A stretch of DNA of 64,000 nt from Moritella sp. PE36 (GCF_000170855.1 NZ_ABCQ01000015.1:34437-98436); one strand, 5' to 3'; shown: positions 9,181-18,057, counted from the first letter of the stretch. Made by a program: numbers and translations. The notes: generated by a model not told the origin, from the letters alone.

Positions 9181-10065
9181 TTAAAGTGCTAACTGCCAGC
9201 GTTGTAATGGCTTATCCGCTTTGATCCCACGACCCCAACGATCGATGCTATCAATGGTTAAGATACGCGCCGGATTAGGCACTAATGCTTTCAATTTCTT
9301 GCTGGCTCTTTTCGAGGTCAGTATCCACAAGCTATCATCGTCAGTTAATAGCTCAACAAGCTGCTGCTTATCTGCTGCAGTCCATTCCAATTCTGGTTTG
9401 GTTAAACGTTCAACCACAAACAATTGATTGCCCGATGCAAAGTCTTCTAACTCACTCGACAGCAACACCACAGAGTCAATCTCATTATCTAATAACATGG
9501 CTTGCTGTTGATTAATCAAATGGCGTACCGACATCATTAAGGCTTGCTGGTTACTGGCAATGACCCCTGCTTGCTGTGGCCATATTTGTTGCAGATCTTG
9601 ACTTACAATCGCCGTCATACGGGTTAAATTTGTCGGGTTAAGCCAAGTGTAAGGCGAAATACTACCATCTTCTAAACGCAGTGCCGCGACGCCTTGCGCA
9701 CGGGGTGAAATAGCTTGTGAGGCATCCACTTCGATTATGCGAATGTTACCTTTACGTGCGTGCACAAATAACGGATCTTGCGACCATACTGCGCCAAGAG
9801 TAATAGCGACTTGTGCATCAATCGCCGCTTCCGCTGTTAACGTCGCGCCTTTCGAATTAAACCAATTCGGTAAACGCGATAAACCATAACGTTTTGGGGG
9901 CAGATACTGCGTAGTAATGTCAGTGCCTTTGGTTAACTCTGTCGCTAACATATAAGTCACCGGAGTGGCGGTAAGAATATCTGCAGCCTCTACCTTTTGG
10001 CTAAAACCTAGCGTTGATACCAGTAGCAAACATGCTGAGCTGATGGTAAATAATGAAGCAGTCAT
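9181..10065 (-). CDS. Metal ABC transporter binding-protein-like protein with degenerate metal site
   Basis: 294 aa with a signal peptide (cleavage near VEA-ADIL) and the general layout of the ZnuA/TroA cluster-A fold (AQVAITLGAVWSQDPLF, SPYTWLNPTNLTRM, DSVVLLSSELEDFA). It is the last gene of the operon, 6 bp after the permease. In canonical family members a His sits in a D-P-H-x-W-type motif; here the equivalent reads SPYTW, and the usual first His after the early strand is also absent (PPKRYGLSRLPNW). It may therefore bind another ligand, act as an accessory protein, or be decaying. The true metal binder is probably the product at 11690-12703. Family assignment is moderately sure; function is not. 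Confidence 0.65.
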   Translation of the reverse strand: MTASLFTISSACLLLVSTLGFSQKVEAADILTATPVTYMLATELTKGTDITTQYLPPKRYGLSRLPNWFNSKGATLTAEAAIDAQVAITLGAVWSQDPLFVHARKGNIRIIEVDASQAISPRAQGVAALRLEDGSISPYTWLNPTNLTRMTAIVSQDLQQIWPQQAGVIASNQQALMMSVRHLINQQQAMLLDNEIDSVVLLSSELEDFASGNQLFVVERLTKPELEWTAADKQQLVELLTDDDSLWILTSKRASKKLKALVPNPARILTIDSIDRWGRGIKADKPLQRWQLAL

Positions 10066-10071
10066 AATCGG

Positions 10072-10947
10072 TTATCCCTTACGCACAATGCGGTAGCAAG
10101 TGGCAATTAAGAAGAAGCTGGTCGATACAATAATGATCGCCGCGCCAGAAGGAATCGGTAGTTTTAATTCCATTGGTAAGATCGTGCCAAGCAGGCAGCT
10201 GATCGTCGCTAATAACGCCGACATAAGCACAAAATTACCCATATTTTTGGTTAATAGACGTGCTGTTGCACCTGGGATCAATAACAGTGCCCCCACTAAT
10301 ACCGCACCGACAATTTTCACCGAGGCAATCGTCACAAGCGTGATCATCATGACAAATAAATAGTCGTAAAAATTAGTCGCATAACCACGTACTTTGGCAA
10401 TATCAGGGCTGATACAGGTTAATAAAATACGGTTAAAGGTCGGTATCAATACCAGTAAAATAACCCCGCAAGTCACCGCCAAGATCAATAAGTCATAGTC
10501 GGTGATCGTTAAGACCGAACCGAACAACACATTCTCTAACATGTGAATATTAATCTTACGTGCCACATACATCAGCAATGCCGCCCCCACCGCTAATGCA
10601 AATGCCAGAAACACCCCAACCAAGGTATCGTATGGCACATTGGTACGGTTACGCACAAAGTGCAGTAACAAGGCGAAGATCATGCAAAAACTAAATAAGC
10701 CAATAATAGGATTCTCTGCTGGCTCACCTAACAATACGCCTAAGGCAATACCGGTTAACGCGGCATGGCCAACCGCTTCAGAAAAGAAAGCTAAGCGCTT
10801 GGCAATCACCAACGTACCCAAACCACCCAGTAGTGGACCAAGTAATAACGCGGCAACCACCGCATTCACCATAAACGAATAAGAAAAACTCTCACTCAAC
10901 CAACCAGCATCCACGCCCAGTTGTGCCCAATGACGGATCGTATCCAT
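10072..10947 (-). CDS. Metal ABC transporter permease (ZnuB/TroC family)
   Basis: 291 aa inner-membrane permease of the ABC-3 family with eight or so hydrophobic segments. Family motifs are visible: GPLLGGLGTLVIAKRLAFFSEAVGHAALTGIALG (key parts LGTLVIAKRLAFFSEA and GHAALTGIALG), KIVGAVLVGALLLIPGATARLL near the C-terminal half (key part GALLLIPGATA). The family moves Zn, Mn or Fe2+. The start codon at 10947 abuts the ATPase stop at 10947, so the two are translationally coupled. The metal cannot be read from the permease alone. Confidence 0.9.
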   Translation of the reverse strand: MDTIRHWAQLGVDAGWLSESFSYSFMVNAVVAALLLGPLLGGLGTLVIAKRLAFFSEAVGHAALTGIALGVLLGEPAENPIIGLFSFCMIFALLLHFVRNRTNVPYDTLVGVFLAFALAVGAALLMYVARKINIHMLENVLFGSVLTITDYDLLILAVTCGVILLVLIPTFNRILLTCISPDIAKVRGYATNFYDYLFVMMITLVTIASVKIVGAVLVGALLLIPGATARLLTKNMGNFVLMSALLATISCLLGTILPMELKLPIPSGAAIIIVSTSFFLIATCYRIVRKG

Positions 10948-11687
10948 TATTTAACTCCTTGCGCGAGATTGATTGCCGGCGTACTGGTACCAGTATAATG
11001 ATTGAATAAGCGCTCGATCTTATCGGCTCTTAACACCTCAGATACCGGGCCAGTATCAACCAACTGCCGATTAACCACATGCACTTGGCCACCGAAACGA
11101 CGCACCGCGGTCACGTCATGATGCACAGTTAAAATAGTTTTATTTTCGCGCACTAATTCGTGGATCAAGGATTCAAGGTAACGCACACCTTGTTCATCCA
11201 TGCCCGTTGTCGGTTCATCAAGCACCAACAAGTCGGGATCATCTAATAACGACTGGGCGAATAATACCCGTTGCTGCTCACCACCCGATAACAGCCCCAT
11301 ACGGCGGTCGGTACGATTAGCCATACCCACCCGGTCGAGTTGTGCCAGTGCATCATCTTGTTCTTTTTTACGCTTGCGCCAAAACAGTGGATTACGACTT
11401 TGATTGAGTAAAATAAAGTCCATGACGGTAAAGGGTAAGCTCGACTCAAACGTCGCCTTTTGTGGTACATAACCGATATTGCCTTTACGCTCTGGCCATT
11501 GAATATCAATAGCACCCGAAAATGGCGTTAAACCTAAGATAGAACGCAGTAACGATGTTTTACCACCACCATTAGGCCCCATGATCACATGACACTGACC
11601 GGCTGCTAAATAATGTGAAATGTTTTCTAGAATGACATTATCGCCGTATTTCAAACCGACATTTTGTAAACGAATTGCAGGTCCCAC
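10947..11687 (-). CDS. Metal ABC transporter ATP-binding protein (ZnuC/TroB family)
   Basis: 246 aa ABC ATPase. Walker A is GPNGGGKTSLLR, the signature LSGGEQQRVLFAQ, Walker B LLVLDEPTTGMDEQG and the H-loop TVHHDVTA. The length and the N-terminal start AIRLQNVGLKYGDNVILENI fit the zinc/manganese group. It lies between the binding-protein gene (2 bp upstream) and the permease (1-bp overlap) in one operon. It would hydrolyse ATP at the inner face of the membrane. Confidence 0.92.
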   Translation of the reverse strand: MGPAIRLQNVGLKYGDNVILENISHYLAAGQCHVIMGPNGGGKTSLLRSILGLTPFSGAIDIQWPERKGNIGYVPQKATFESSLPFTVMDFILLNQSRNPLFWRKRKKEQDDALAQLDRVGMANRTDRRMGLLSGGEQQRVLFAQSLLDDPDLLVLDEPTTGMDEQGVRYLESLIHELVRENKTILTVHHDVTAVRRFGGQVHVVNRQLVDTGPVSEVLRADKIERLFNHYTGTSTPAINLAQGVK

Positions 11688-11689
11688 GA

Positions 11690-12703
11690 TTAACTTCCTT
11701 GCTGCTTGTTAGAAGATACAGCTGTATCAGCTAGTGAACGCTTGGCAGCAAACTTCATCGCTTCAACTAAGGTCGCGAGATTACTTTTCATTTCAATAGC
11801 CACTTTGTTTTCTTCATACGCGCCATGGGTCATGTGTGAAAAACGGTAAAGTTGCACACCCGTTGCCGCTTCAATGGTTTCTACATAACGGCTTGGCATA
11901 TTTAATTCGTAGAACAACACATCAATCTTCGATGCACGGATCTTCTCGATAGTTTCTTGTAACTGACTCGCACTCGGCTCAACACCGTGCGCAGGTTCGA
12001 TAACGGCTGCAACATCAACACCAAATTCTTGCAAGATATAACCGTAAGCATTGTGCGTCGTAGCCACCAGCATACCGGATGTATCTAAGTCACCCAGCGT
12101 TAGCATTGCTTGGCGCTTCATCTTACGAAATTCAGTGGCGTATTTACGGGCATTTTTACGGTAAGTACGCGCATTTTCAGGGTCGATCTTTGATAGCTCG
12201 GTCGCGATGGTGTAAACCTTTTGGATCGTTGTTGATAGACCAACAAAGGTATGCGGGTTTACCGCACCGTCACCAACCGATTGACCAATAGCAGGTAACA
12301 AGGGCACGTCTTTATTGGCTTGGATCACAATCAGATCATCACGGTTTGCAGCTTTAATTACTTTTAAGGCAAAGTCATCATGACCTATACCATTCACCAC
12401 GATCACATCCATCTGTTTAAGACGGCGTAAGTCATTCGGCTGTGGTTGGTAATTGTGGGGATTAAAACCTTCGTCAACCAGCGGTAATACGTCAGCTTTA
12501 TCACCAACAACCGCTTTCACGTAGCTGTAATAAGGCTGCAAGGTAATACCGATGGTTAATTTATCAGCGGCTTGTAATGCTCCGCTCATCAGCAATACCG
12601 CTGTAGTAGCGACTACAGCGATTAAACTTTTCATGCTGGTATTGATGCGATTTTTTATTAAGACTGGTTTTATTATGGCTACTTTCATTATTGCTATTCT
12701 CAT
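11690..12703 (-). CDS. Metal ABC transporter substrate-binding protein (ZnuA/TroA family)
   Basis: Periplasmic high-affinity binder for a divalent metal. The open frame is 337 aa; the signal peptide (KSLIAVVATTAVLLMSGALQAAD) suggests that translation may begin at a later ATG (12685 or 12634). Ligand-type histidines are visible in GFNPHNYQPQPND and NPHTFVG, with an acidic/His region later (TTHNAYGYILQEFG, AHGVEPSASQ). There is no long His-rich loop as in classic ZnuA, so Mn or Fe is as possible as Zn. It is followed at 2 bp by the ATPase. A Fur-like site upstream of the whole cluster hints at iron-responsive control. Confidence 0.87.
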   Translation of the reverse strand: MRIAIMKVAIIKPVLIKNRINTSMKSLIAVVATTAVLLMSGALQAADKLTIGITLQPYYSYVKAVVGDKADVLPLVDEGFNPHNYQPQPNDLRRLKQMDVIVVNGIGHDDFALKVIKAANRDDLIVIQANKDVPLLPAIGQSVGDGAVNPHTFVGLSTTIQKVYTIATELSKIDPENARTYRKNARKYATEFRKMKRQAMLTLGDLDTSGMLVATTHNAYGYILQEFGVDVAAVIEPAHGVEPSASQLQETIEKIRASKIDVLFYELNMPSRYVETIEAATGVQLYRFSHMTHGAYEENKVAIEMKSNLATLVEAMKFAAKRSLADTAVSSNKQQGS

Positions 12704-12722
12704 TGTCGACTGGTGTCACGCC

Positions 12723-13334
12723 TTAGTGGCTGTCTTTATCTGTATGTGCTGTATTGTCTGAATCGCTATCATCAGCAAACACCACTTGTGTCCAACCCGC
12801 GCTAATAAGATCGTCTGTATTAAGCGCGCTTGCTGTCATCGGTGCCGGTGTCGGAATATCTAATGCTAACCACACTTCAGGTCGTGCATCTTGGCTATTT
12901 AATAACACCGCAACACTGCCCGTTATCAGCGTCGGAATGCCTTGATATAAAGCTGGCGCGACTTTACGCCAGTCATGTTTACCTTTACGTTCCCAGCTTT
13001 TATCACTGATAAAAGGTGCTAACCACAGCTCATCTAATTCCGCCATACCAGGCCATAGATCCACACTTTCAAATTCGACACTTTCTAGCTCAAGACTGTC
13101 TTGATGAATATTGCGGATCTCTTCATGCGCTAAACGTAATTCACCGATCATCGCCAATTCAACAGACGGTAAATCTTTAATCGAAATCTGATGGCTCGCG
13201 AGCACTCGTTCGCTCGATGCTTTTTGATGATAAGGTAAAAGTAATGCCGCTATCGCTAAGATTAAGATGATTAATAACGCCACCCACTTACCTTCACGAC
13301 CACCATCGTCGGCTTGAACTGATTGACTGATCAT
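12723..13334 (-). CDS. Unknown membrane-anchored protein of the metal cluster
   Basis: 203 aa that I do not recognise with certainty. One N-terminal membrane segment (about residues 18-34, WVALLIILILAIAALLLPY) is followed by a soluble, probably periplasmic domain with many acidic residues, a Trp-rich stretch (VDLWPGMAELDELWLAPF) and an Asp/His-rich C-terminal tail (DDSDSDNTAHTDKDSH) that could bind metal. It overlaps the preceding gene by 4 bp and precedes the binding-protein gene by 19 bp, so it is co-transcribed with the transporter. A helper role in metal handling is inferred from context only. Confidence 0.7.
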   Translation of the reverse strand: MISQSVQADDGGREGKWVALLIILILAIAALLLPYHQKASSERVLASHQISIKDLPSVELAMIGELRLAHEEIRNIHQDSLELESVEFESVDLWPGMAELDELWLAPFISDKSWERKGKHDWRKVAPALYQGIPTLITGSVAVLLNSQDARPEVWLALDIPTPAPMTASALNTDDLISAGWTQVVFADDSDSDNTAHTDKDSH

Positions 13335-13660
13335 TTTTCGCTGATCTCAACAACATCGACTTCAACTGGGTTTTCATGGCCTGCATCGAATACTAAATAG
13401 AAGTCCGTGTCCGGTTTACTAAATTCTGCAATTGAACGCTTATCGGTCACTGCTTTAGCAATCAGATTGTCATCGTAGTCATACATATTTACAGCGTAGT
13501 CAACGGCAGTACTAGCATCACTGTAACCCGCTTCACAAGCTACTTTGTCAGACTCGAACCAACAGCTCATTAAGGGGAAATGGGCACTTGCCGTCCCAGA
13601 AAATAAACCCGTCATCAATGAAAGCGCTAACAGCGTCGATTTGATTGGCATTTTTGTCAT
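13331..13660 (-). CDS. Small exported protein with mature N-terminal His
   Basis: 109 aa with a clear signal peptide ending SGTASA, so the mature protein would begin HFPLMSCW. Two cysteines (SCWFESDKVACEAGY) could form a disulfide. The remainder looks like a small beta-rich domain (YAVNMYDYDDNLIAKAV, DFYLVFDAGHENPVEVDV). I have no named family. A free N-terminal His after cleavage is a known metal-ligand arrangement, and the DUF4198 protein upstream has the same feature. It overlaps the next gene by 4 bp. It is separated from DUF4198 by a terminator, so it may have its own promoter in 13661-13726. Confidence 0.75.
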   Translation of the reverse strand: MTKMPIKSTLLALSLMTGLFSGTASAHFPLMSCWFESDKVACEAGYSDASTAVDYAVNMYDYDDNLIAKAVTDKRSIAEFSKPDTDFYLVFDAGHENPVEVDVVEISEK

Positions 13661-13726
13661 GAAAACCTCAACAATTAACTATTAACTATTAATAAATAAG
13701 TCATAAGTAATAGATAAATAGCAAAA

Positions 13727-13757
13727 GCCTGTAATCAGATTGCGTCTAATTACAGGC
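13727..13757 (-). terminator. Rho-independent terminator after the DUF4198 gene
   Basis: Perfect 9-bp stem GCCTGTAAT / ATTACAGGC with a 13-nt loop. On the minus strand it is followed by TTTTGCTATTT. It lies between the DUF4198 gene and the downstream metal-transport genes, splitting the cluster into two transcripts or attenuating the second half. Confidence 0.75.
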
Positions 13758-13810
13758 CATAATATAAATAATTCAGCACCACACTGCGCTGACTTAGTCG
13801 TCGTTAAAAA

Positions 13811-14677
13811 CTACTGTAATAGTGCTTCAAAGGTGAAATGTACGTTCACACTGGCTTTGTCCGCCATCGGATCATTTTTCAATTCACCTTTGTAATTGGC
13901 TTTCATCAAGTAACGACCCGCTACGTTTGGCGTGAATGTCACGTTACCGTCCTTGTCACTCACCACATTAATTTGCTCTTGGTGATTACGGTACAACGTA
14001 CCTTCACGGGTGATATCAGCAACAACACCGGCTTGTGGTTCGCCGTTAAAAAAGAATTGGAAACTCACCTCTTCACCTTCAACAATGTCAGACGGGTGAG
14101 TCAGTGGACGCATTTCTAGGTATTTACCTTCGATCTCTAATGCTTTTTCTGTTGGCATACCAACCGTCACATAGCTTTCTGCGCGGGTATAACTTACTTG
14201 TGTGCTCACATCACGAGCTTGTTCAGGGATCAGATTTACGCGTTCCGCTTTATTGGCTTTAACACGTTTAATGGTATCGCGACGACCGGCTTTATACGCT
14301 GTGTAGTAAGACGGTACGTTATTAATTGCGACTTTATGTGTGCCTTCTTCAGCAAAGTAGAAATCAAAGATAGAACGACGTTTACCACGGATCACAAAGT
14401 TAGGACGCTCTTTACGACCGTCAGGCATGATCACTTGTGCAAACTCACTGCCCGCTGGTTTATCAAATACGAACGTACCATGCGATGCAGTTACATCAAA
14501 CGTTAACCAATCGCCGCCTTCTTTCGATACAGTGAAGTGTGATGGTAATACCCAACGAGGGTGTGCGTTTGCCGTTGTTGTTGCCGCGAGTCCTGCGATA
14601 ACCGTGAAGGCTAAACCTAATACTTTTAACTTGTTTACTTTTAAACTCTTCTCTTTAAAAGACTGAACTGTAGACAT
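13811..14677 (-). CDS. DUF4198 domain-containing periplasmic protein
   Basis: 288 aa. A long signal peptide ends NANA, leaving a mature start of HPRWVLPSHFTVSKEGGDW, the typical opening of DUF4198 proteins, which are related to NikM-like nickel/cobalt uptake components. The body is beta-rich, and the C-terminal half has an Ig-like or carboxypeptidase-regulatory-like fold (EGEEVSFQFFFNGEPQAGVVADI, DKDGNVTFTPNVAGRYLMKANYKGE; key part VTFTPNVAGRYLMKA). The N-terminal His suggests metal binding. It sits between the DUF2271 gene (16 bp upstream) and a terminator. A role in metal delivery at the envelope is inferred. Confidence 0.82.
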   Translation of the reverse strand: MSTVQSFKEKSLKVNKLKVLGLAFTVIAGLAATTTANAHPRWVLPSHFTVSKEGGDWLTFDVTASHGTFVFDKPAGSEFAQVIMPDGRKERPNFVIRGKRRSIFDFYFAEEGTHKVAINNVPSYYTAYKAGRRDTIKRVKANKAERVNLIPEQARDVSTQVSYTRAESYVTVGMPTEKALEIEGKYLEMRPLTHPSDIVEGEEVSFQFFFNGEPQAGVVADITREGTLYRNHQEQINVVSDKDGNVTFTPNVAGRYLMKANYKGELKNDPMADKASVNVHFTFEALLQ

Positions 14678-14693
14678 TATCTTTCTCGCTATA

Positions 14694-15227
14694 TTATTTA
14701 ATTAGGTAGTTGATACGGATATCACCGGTTTCTTCTGTCGGCGCAATGGTGTGACTAAATGGCTGGTCACCTAACGTCATTTTTTGGCGGATGAAATTAC
14801 GGCCACCGTGTTCACGTACTACTTCAACATAAAATGTATACTTGCCGGCTTCAACGCGGTTACCATCATTATCTAAACCATCCCAAGTGAAACGGTAATC
14901 ACCTGCTGGGCGGGTTGCTGATGTAACGCCGTCAACTAAAGCGCGATCATAACGACCCACTTTTCGCCACCAGCTGCGTAAGTCTTTTAACCATTCATCT
15001 TTACCCACCCATAACTCAATGGTACGCACAGATTTACGCTTTGAATTCTCGATCCATATCGCCACATAAGGGCGGGCATACATAGTGGTATCAATCTTTG
15101 GCAAGCTAAACTCAACAGCGAGTGTTGCGGTGGCCGGAATAGGTGCGGCCGTGGCAAAAAAAGCTGGTAATAACAGGCAACTTAATAGTGCAACGCACTG
15201 ACTAAGACGCTTAAATAACAAAGTCAT
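14694..15227 (-). CDS. DUF2271 domain-containing periplasmic protein
   Basis: I chose the ATG at 15227, behind AAGGATC, over an upstream in-frame start at 15284, because it gives a 177-aa product that opens with a signal peptide (MTLLFKRLSQCVALLSCLLL...). The mature part has the DUF2271 pattern: PYVAIWIENSKRKSVRTIELW, a Trp-rich segment DEWLKDLRSWWRKVGRYDR, then DYRFTWDGLDNDGNRVEAGKY and KYTFYVEVVREHGGRN (a FlgD-like Ig fold). It is usually found beside PepSY proteins, as here. It follows the PepSY gene at 10 bp. The function of the family is unknown. Confidence 0.85.
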   Translation of the reverse strand: MTLLFKRLSQCVALLSCLLLPAFFATAAPIPATATLAVEFSLPKIDTTMYARPYVAIWIENSKRKSVRTIELWVGKDEWLKDLRSWWRKVGRYDRALVDGVTSATRPAGDYRFTWDGLDNDGNRVEAGKYTFYVEVVREHGGRNFIRQKMTLGDQPFSHTIAPTEETGDIRINYLIK

Positions 15228-15237
15228 ACAAGATCCT

Positions 15238-15942
15238 TTAAGGAACGGCCACCACAAAAATAGCCAAGGTAACGAGGGAGCCAAATAAGGTCCATTTCAA
15301 TGAGGTTGCGAAGGTTTTCTTTTTTGGTACCAATAAACACACACCGGTTAATACAAAAAACACCATCAACAGCGCGGTAACATCGATAAACAACTTCCAT
15401 ACGTCACCGCTGTTACGGCCTTTATGTAAGTCGTTTAATACGGCAATAACACCATAATGGGTCTTTTCAATCACCGCTTCGGTTGTGGTCATATCAATGA
15501 ATACCGCGACGTTATACCCCGGACCTTTGTAGTCCATGGCGATCTCACCTTCGATTAATTCACCGTCTTCAACTTCGGTAAAAACATCTAAAGCTGAAGG
15601 TTGACCTGAAAGCTTAGCGTGTTCGGTAAGGTAATTAATAATACCGGCTTTATCGATAGCAACAGCGTCATTGGCATCACTGAATAAGGCCTGTGGTAAC
15701 GTCAGAATAGTTTCTTCAATATCAGGCTGGCTGCTCACAAATAGGCTTGGACGATTTAAGGTAATGCCGGTGATCGAGAAAAATAACACCACCAGCAGCA
15801 ATGCCATAGAAATATAGATATGCAGACGACGCGCCCATAATTGCACTTGCTTGTTTTTCAAAAATGTTTTGTTTTTTGATGTTGTCTTTTGGTGTTTCGA
15901 TCTTATAGGTGTCTGGGGAAAAGACTGACTGATAGAGGACAT
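15238..15942 (-). CDS. PepSY domain-containing membrane protein
   Basis: 234 aa, the first gene of the metal cluster. A basic N-terminus is followed by a membrane segment (HIYISMALLLVVLFFSITGITLNRP), a periplasmic PepSY-type region (residues about 75-170) with YGVIAVLNDLHKGRNSGDVWKLFIDVTALLMV (key part NDLHKGRNSGDVWKLFID) and two C-terminal membrane segments. This LHKG...W motif is typical of PepSY proteins related to iron-regulated inner-membrane reductase-like proteins near siderophore uptake genes. A Fur-like site lies 53-71 bp upstream. I infer a role in metal reduction or assembly of the uptake system. Confidence 0.83.
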   Translation of the reverse strand: MSSISQSFPQTPIRSKHQKTTSKNKTFLKNKQVQLWARRLHIYISMALLLVVLFFSITGITLNRPSLFVSSQPDIEETILTLPQALFSDANDAVAIDKAGIINYLTEHAKLSGQPSALDVFTEVEDGELIEGEIAMDYKGPGYNVAVFIDMTTTEAVIEKTHYGVIAVLNDLHKGRNSGDVWKLFIDVTALLMVFFVLTGVCLLVPKKKTFATSLKWTLFGSLVTLAIFVVAVP

Positions 15943-15994
15943 GATCGTAATAACACTGCTTGGTTTATGGGATTAAAGTACAGGCAATGTAATT

Positions 15995-16013
15995 GATAAT
16001 AGTTTTCATTGGC
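15995..16013 (-). promoter_or_regulatory. Candidate Fur box upstream of the PepSY/metal cluster
   Basis: GATAATAGTTTTCATTGGC matches the 19-bp E. coli Fur consensus at 13 of 19 positions by eye, including the GATAAT and TCATT blocks. It lies in the promoter region of the divergent PepSY gene and upstream of nothing else on the plus strand. This was found by visual matching only. Confidence 0.45.
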
Positions 16014-16067
16014 ATTTAATTTACATTATTTACGTTAACTCAAAATGCAATATTGCCACTTAGCGGC

Positions 16068-16349
16068 TTACCACTCGTCATCAGTAATCAAATCACTGTC
16101 AATGATCTCGCAATAGGTTTTCACTTCAGCTTCGGAGTGTTGAATTTTGGCCGCATCAGCAAGCTCCCATGAACGTTCACAGGTTTGGCTACGTTCGCAC
16201 CACAAATATCCTGCTGCAGGTAAACAACCATGTTCATCACGATCGCCACCGACAGTTTCTGATGGTGTGCTACTGCATGCAGTAATGCTAACTAAGAGTG
16301 AAAATGTGAGTAAAGGTGTGAGTATTTTAATTCGCATAATAACGTCCAT
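16068..16349 (-). CDS. Small Cys-rich lipoprotein
   Basis: 93 aa (89 aa if the second ATG at 16337 is used). The lipobox VSITAC marks cleavage before Cys, giving a lipoprotein. The mature part has four further Cys (HGCLPAAGYLWCERSQTCER and KTYCEI) that suggest two disulfides, and an acidic tail. The C-x(10)-WC-x(5)-C pattern resembles small proteins often found in marine gammaproteobacteria; I cannot name a function. It is monocistronic, between the PepSY gene and the phoH terminator. Confidence 0.72.
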   Translation of the reverse strand: MDVIMRIKILTPLLTFSLLVSITACSSTPSETVGGDRDEHGCLPAAGYLWCERSQTCERSWELADAAKIQHSEAEVKTYCEIIDSDLITDDEW

Positions 16350-16414
16350 GAGTAACGCGCATTAACATTATAATAGTATAGATGAAAAATAATATAGAGA
16401 ATCAACTTGTTAAG

Positions 16415-16450
16415 AAAAAAGCACACCAGACTTAGACACCTGCTGTGCTT
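16415..16450 (-). terminator. Rho-independent terminator of phoH
   Basis: On the minus strand: AAGCACA-g-CAG ... CTG-g-TGTGCTT followed by TTTT. This is a 10-bp stem with one mismatch, 54 bp after the PhoH stop codon. Confidence 0.8.
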
Positions 16451-16503
16451 GCTCATCATGAATTAAAATGCCGTACTATGGAGATAATACGCCAAACAAT
16501 GTA

Positions 16504-17898
16504 TTACAAATTATGTTCAGCAAAAGACGCCAAACGACTACGCTGCACACCTTTTAAGAATACATTGGCACTGCCATCAAAGTCTTTAAAACGTTCCACT
16601 ATATAGGTGAGACCAGAGGTGACGGCGGTTAAATAACTGCTGTCAATTTGCGATAGATTACCTGAGCAGACAATCTTAGTACCCTCGCCACAACGGGTAA
16701 TGATAGTTTTCAATTGTGCTGCCGTAAGGTTTTGACACTCATCCAATAATACAAAGGCATTTTGAATCGAACGCCCACGCATGAAGTTTACTGACTTAAA
16801 CTGTAAATTGGCTTTCTGTTTAATGTACTCCACTGAGCCATCTTTACACTCATCGTGTTTATGCAAAACTTCTAAGGTATCAGTGATCGCAGCCAACCAA
16901 GGCAGCATTTTTTCTTCTTCGGTACCGGGTAAGAAACCAATACTTTCGGCAATTTCAGGGGTATTACGGGTCACTATCACCTTGTCATACATTTTGCGCT
17001 CAACAACTTGCTCGAGTGCGGCGGCCATGGCCAAAAGAGTTTTACCGCTGCCCGCAGGACCCGTTAAGATCACCAAATCAATATGTGGATTCAATAAGGC
17101 CTCCAGCGCCATGCCTTGGTAAATATTTTTAGGATGTATGCCCCAGGCTTTTTTTGACATCAGGCGTTCACGCCCTAAATCAACAAAACTAATTTCACCT
17201 TTGTTTTTACCGACAACACGGGCGGCAAAGTGATCGGTTTCGTCAATCAGGTATTGGTTAATAAAAGTGTCTTTCAGCAATTCTGTTTCGACAGTATGAA
17301 TGGTCTTCGAACCCATGGTTTCACTTTTCATACTTTCACTGTGACATTCATTTATCTCTTGCCAAAAGTCCCCGGTAAACTTATGAAATCCAGTGGCTAA
17401 AAACTTAATATCATCAATCAACTGATCAGAGCGGTAATCTTCAACATGTCTCAACCCCGCGCCTTTGGCTTTTAAGCGCATGTTGATGTCTTTGGTCACT
17501 AAGACAATTTCTCGCTCTGACTGGCCTTGTAAAAACAACGCCGCGTTGATAATTCGATTATCAGGTTCGTTATCAGTAAAAAAAGCATCTGGATGCATGA
17601 CACTATGATCGGCAAAAATTGAGATCTTACCCAGCTTATTTTTACTTTCGACTTTTTGTAGTGGCACCCCTTCGCTGATTTCTTCGGGGGTCGCATTTGA
17701 AAAAATATCTTCCAGTGCACGAATAGCCACACGCGCATCGCGGCTGACATCTCGTCCTCGATCTTTAATATTATCGAGCTCTTCTAAAACTGTCATGGGG
17801 ATCATGACATCATGTTCTTGAAAGGTGAAGATAGACAAGGGGGCGTGCAACAAGACATTGGTATCGAGAATGAAAACTTTATTGTTGGTACTTTCCAT
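16504..17898 (-). CDS. PIN-PhoH family ATPase/ribonuclease (PhoH2/YlaK type)
   Basis: 464 aa. An N-terminal PIN-type RNase domain (FILDTNVLLHAP at the start, VLEELDNIK, DNRIINAALFLQ) is fused to a C-terminal PhoH P-loop ATPase (Walker A GPAGSGKTLLAMA, Walker B AFVLLDECQN, and TRCGEGTKIVCSGNLSQID). PIN-PhoH fusions act as ATP-driven RNA unwinding and cleaving enzymes in studied examples. The ATG at 17898 has GAGGTG upstream. The gene is alone on its strand with its own terminator. The length is normal for the fusion family. Confidence 0.9.
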   Translation of the reverse strand: MESTNNKVFILDTNVLLHAPLSIFTFQEHDVMIPMTVLEELDNIKDRGRDVSRDARVAIRALEDIFSNATPEEISEGVPLQKVESKNKLGKISIFADHSVMHPDAFFTDNEPDNRIINAALFLQGQSEREIVLVTKDINMRLKAKGAGLRHVEDYRSDQLIDDIKFLATGFHKFTGDFWQEINECHSESMKSETMGSKTIHTVETELLKDTFINQYLIDETDHFAARVVGKNKGEISFVDLGRERLMSKKAWGIHPKNIYQGMALEALLNPHIDLVILTGPAGSGKTLLAMAAALEQVVERKMYDKVIVTRNTPEIAESIGFLPGTEEEKMLPWLAAITDTLEVLHKHDECKDGSVEYIKQKANLQFKSVNFMRGRSIQNAFVLLDECQNLTAAQLKTIITRCGEGTKIVCSGNLSQIDSSYLTAVTSGLTYIVERFKDFDGSANVFLKGVQRSRLASFAEHNL

Positions 17899-18057
17899 AG
17901 AAACACCTCATTTAGTTCGACTAGCTCTTAAAGTTTAGTCGTTGACCTCGTTGATTTCATTTTTAGCCATTTTTTTACAATTTCTGTGCTGCAATACGAT
18001 ATACTTACAAAATACATATCTCTGATGACCCTATCAGGCTTTTATTACGGAAATAAG

